Origin: Diplolepis rosae | Taxonomy: Eukaryota > Arthropoda > Insecta > Hymenoptera > Diplolepididae | Reading direction: 5' to 3' | Length of the DNA: 64,000 nucleotides | Assembly (NCBI GenBank): GCA_030998225.1 | Contig: JAPYXD010000308.1 | Coordinates: 1,746,001 to 1,810,000 of the forward strand | In this document: in pieces, positions 62,906-64,000 of the stretch | Layout: each line of letters starts with the position of its first letter | How positions within the stretch are numbered: position 1 is the stretch's first letter | Translations under genes and position numbers: made by a program | The notes under the pieces: model-generated | The model's database searches: none | What the model was told of the DNA's origin: nothing | What the model saw: the letters and a program-made list of their open reading frames with translations, nothing else

Positions 62906-64000
62906 TACAAGAGCATCCTGAGAGTATTCTAATAGTAATAGAGGAGCTATCCCGAAGGGTACCAAGTGGTCAAAAATGGCTAACCACATACAGAGTCCTA
63001 TGGAAGATTTAAAGTTCACATGGTCTTTCGTCGGTTATTTGTAAGATGAATATTCAGTGTCTCCATCTACCGGTTGCGCAATATGACTAAGTGTCTTAGA
63101 TAACTAGTTCCGTAGAGAATTTTGCGTAAACCTGCCTCATCGAGCTAGAGTTGTGAAGGGGGAATATTACATTGAGAACGGTAACGAGAACGAGAGTATA
63201 ACCTACAATAGCATATTACCGACCACTGTGACCGAACGTTACCAATCTGTTTTGAATCGTGAATTCGAATCATTCCATGTTTTAAGGTTGAATGCAAGTC
63301 TCATCCCCGTACAAATAGTAGAGTCCCGTGGGGCGCCGTCGAGCTATGCTGTTTTGAAAAAATTTCTTGGGCTCGCATGCTGAAAATTTTAGTGCGCTAC
63401 TGGCTTAGAATTCGTAGTATGAGTGTATACGTATAGTCACCAATCCTATGCCAGCGGCCGACTCATAGATCGTGCAACACTGCAATTTAAACCTAACTGT
63501 GATATGTTTCGAATAGCTGAATGTCAAAGGTTATTGTTAACAGTTAAAAAAATGTCAGGTCAAGTGAGATGGAAAGGAAGATGTATAAAGAACAAAACTT
63601 TAGAATATGAAGTGCGTCGAAATCCGGGACTGGTTGAAGCGAGGAAAAGAAAATATTCTGCCAGAAATTTCACGTATGCTTCCAAGCTGGTTGTGTGTGT
63701 GTCGAGACCTACAGCAGACAAGCTGAAGAAAGGGAACAGTGTTGCCGGTTTGCGATACTGTTACTTTTATCTGTTTGAAAGTAACTGAAATCTAAATGTT
63801 CTAAATTAGATTATCTATAAATCTGCACGGTGGAGAGATTTGATGTTTTTTTCAAAAATTTATATTTTCAAGCAGCACAAATACCGAAAATTTTCAAAAT
63901 TCTCTACCAGAGCGTTTAATTACTACAAATTAAAATGTGGAGAGTGCCTATGCATTGCCCATGAATTACGTGTTAAAATAGTCAACTTTGACATTAATTA
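62906..64000. other. Window end, two unassigned open frames
   Basis: Plus-strand frames 63153-63383 (EYYIENGNENESITYNSILP) and 63423-63788 (QVRWKGRCIKNKTLEYEVRR, KRKYSARNFTYASKL) have balanced, protein-like composition and higher GC than the flanks. No domain is recognised and neither has clear splice sites. They could be decayed pieces of one TE ORF or weak host exons. Beyond 63788 the sequence is AT-rich to the end. Confidence 0.3.

Overview
This 64 kb window reads as AT-rich insect nuclear DNA, possibly hymenopteran, that is almost entirely transposable-element (TE) sequence. The evidence is several mariner lineages, R1-like non-LTR retrotransposons with an AP-type endonuclease, hAT elements with 8-bp target-site duplications (TSDs), LTRs, many hairpin MITEs, and eukaryotic splice signals around one clean host exon. 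There are no bacterial operons, rRNA genes or CRISPR arrays. All alignments were made by eye, so identities are approximate.

Layout. 1-3.6 kb: intergenic or intronic DNA with one spliced immunoglobulin-domain exon on the minus strand (1265-1409), the only convincing host gene. 3.6-7.8 kb: a solo LTR with 4-bp TSD interrupted by a broken THAP-domain gene whose intron carries a Tc1/mariner-like foldback. 8.7-10.1 kb: an element built of CTTGAGCAAG-type palindromes. 11.4-13.6 kb: a decayed DDE transposase with SWIM finger and 42-bp terminal repeats; a second copy lies at 53.3-55.9 kb. 15.1-15.8 kb: a non-autonomous hAT-like element (here 'X'), seen again at 48.6-52.4 kb. 17.6-18.9 kb: a nearly intact mariner. 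20.5-22.1 kb: a GC-rich proline-rich reading frame behind ~170-bp tandem monomers. 22.5-27.4 kb: an R1-like retrotransposon bounded by 13-bp TSD and poly(A).

29.3-38.5 kb is the most striking object: a 9.2 kb hAT element with perfect 8-bp TSD, a transposase with apparent D, D and E motifs, and inverted terminal arms of about 2.9 kb each. Each arm contains an older, diverged inverted duplication and a cluster of CAGTGAAA-type motifs, so the element is a palindrome of palindromes.

39-64 kb: a TA-flanked MITE, a degenerate tRNA-Ala-like sequence, a repetitive arthropod ORF family broken by a mariner and a solo LTR, a three-layer nest (irritans-like mariner, then X, then an R1-like element) at 48.3-53.0 kb, a Tc1/mariner relative with long inverted repeats, more mariner debris, a GT-rich solo LTR, tandem repeats and a TA-flanked foldback.

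The genes do not form a pathway. The window is a record of successive insertions: intact TSDs and near-identical arms mark the younger events (hAT, R1-like copy 1, the 17.6 kb mariner), and stop-ridden fragments mark the older ones. Two R1-like elements keep a nearly identical 5' leader although their reverse transcriptases have diverged strongly, which is the second observation I would follow up.
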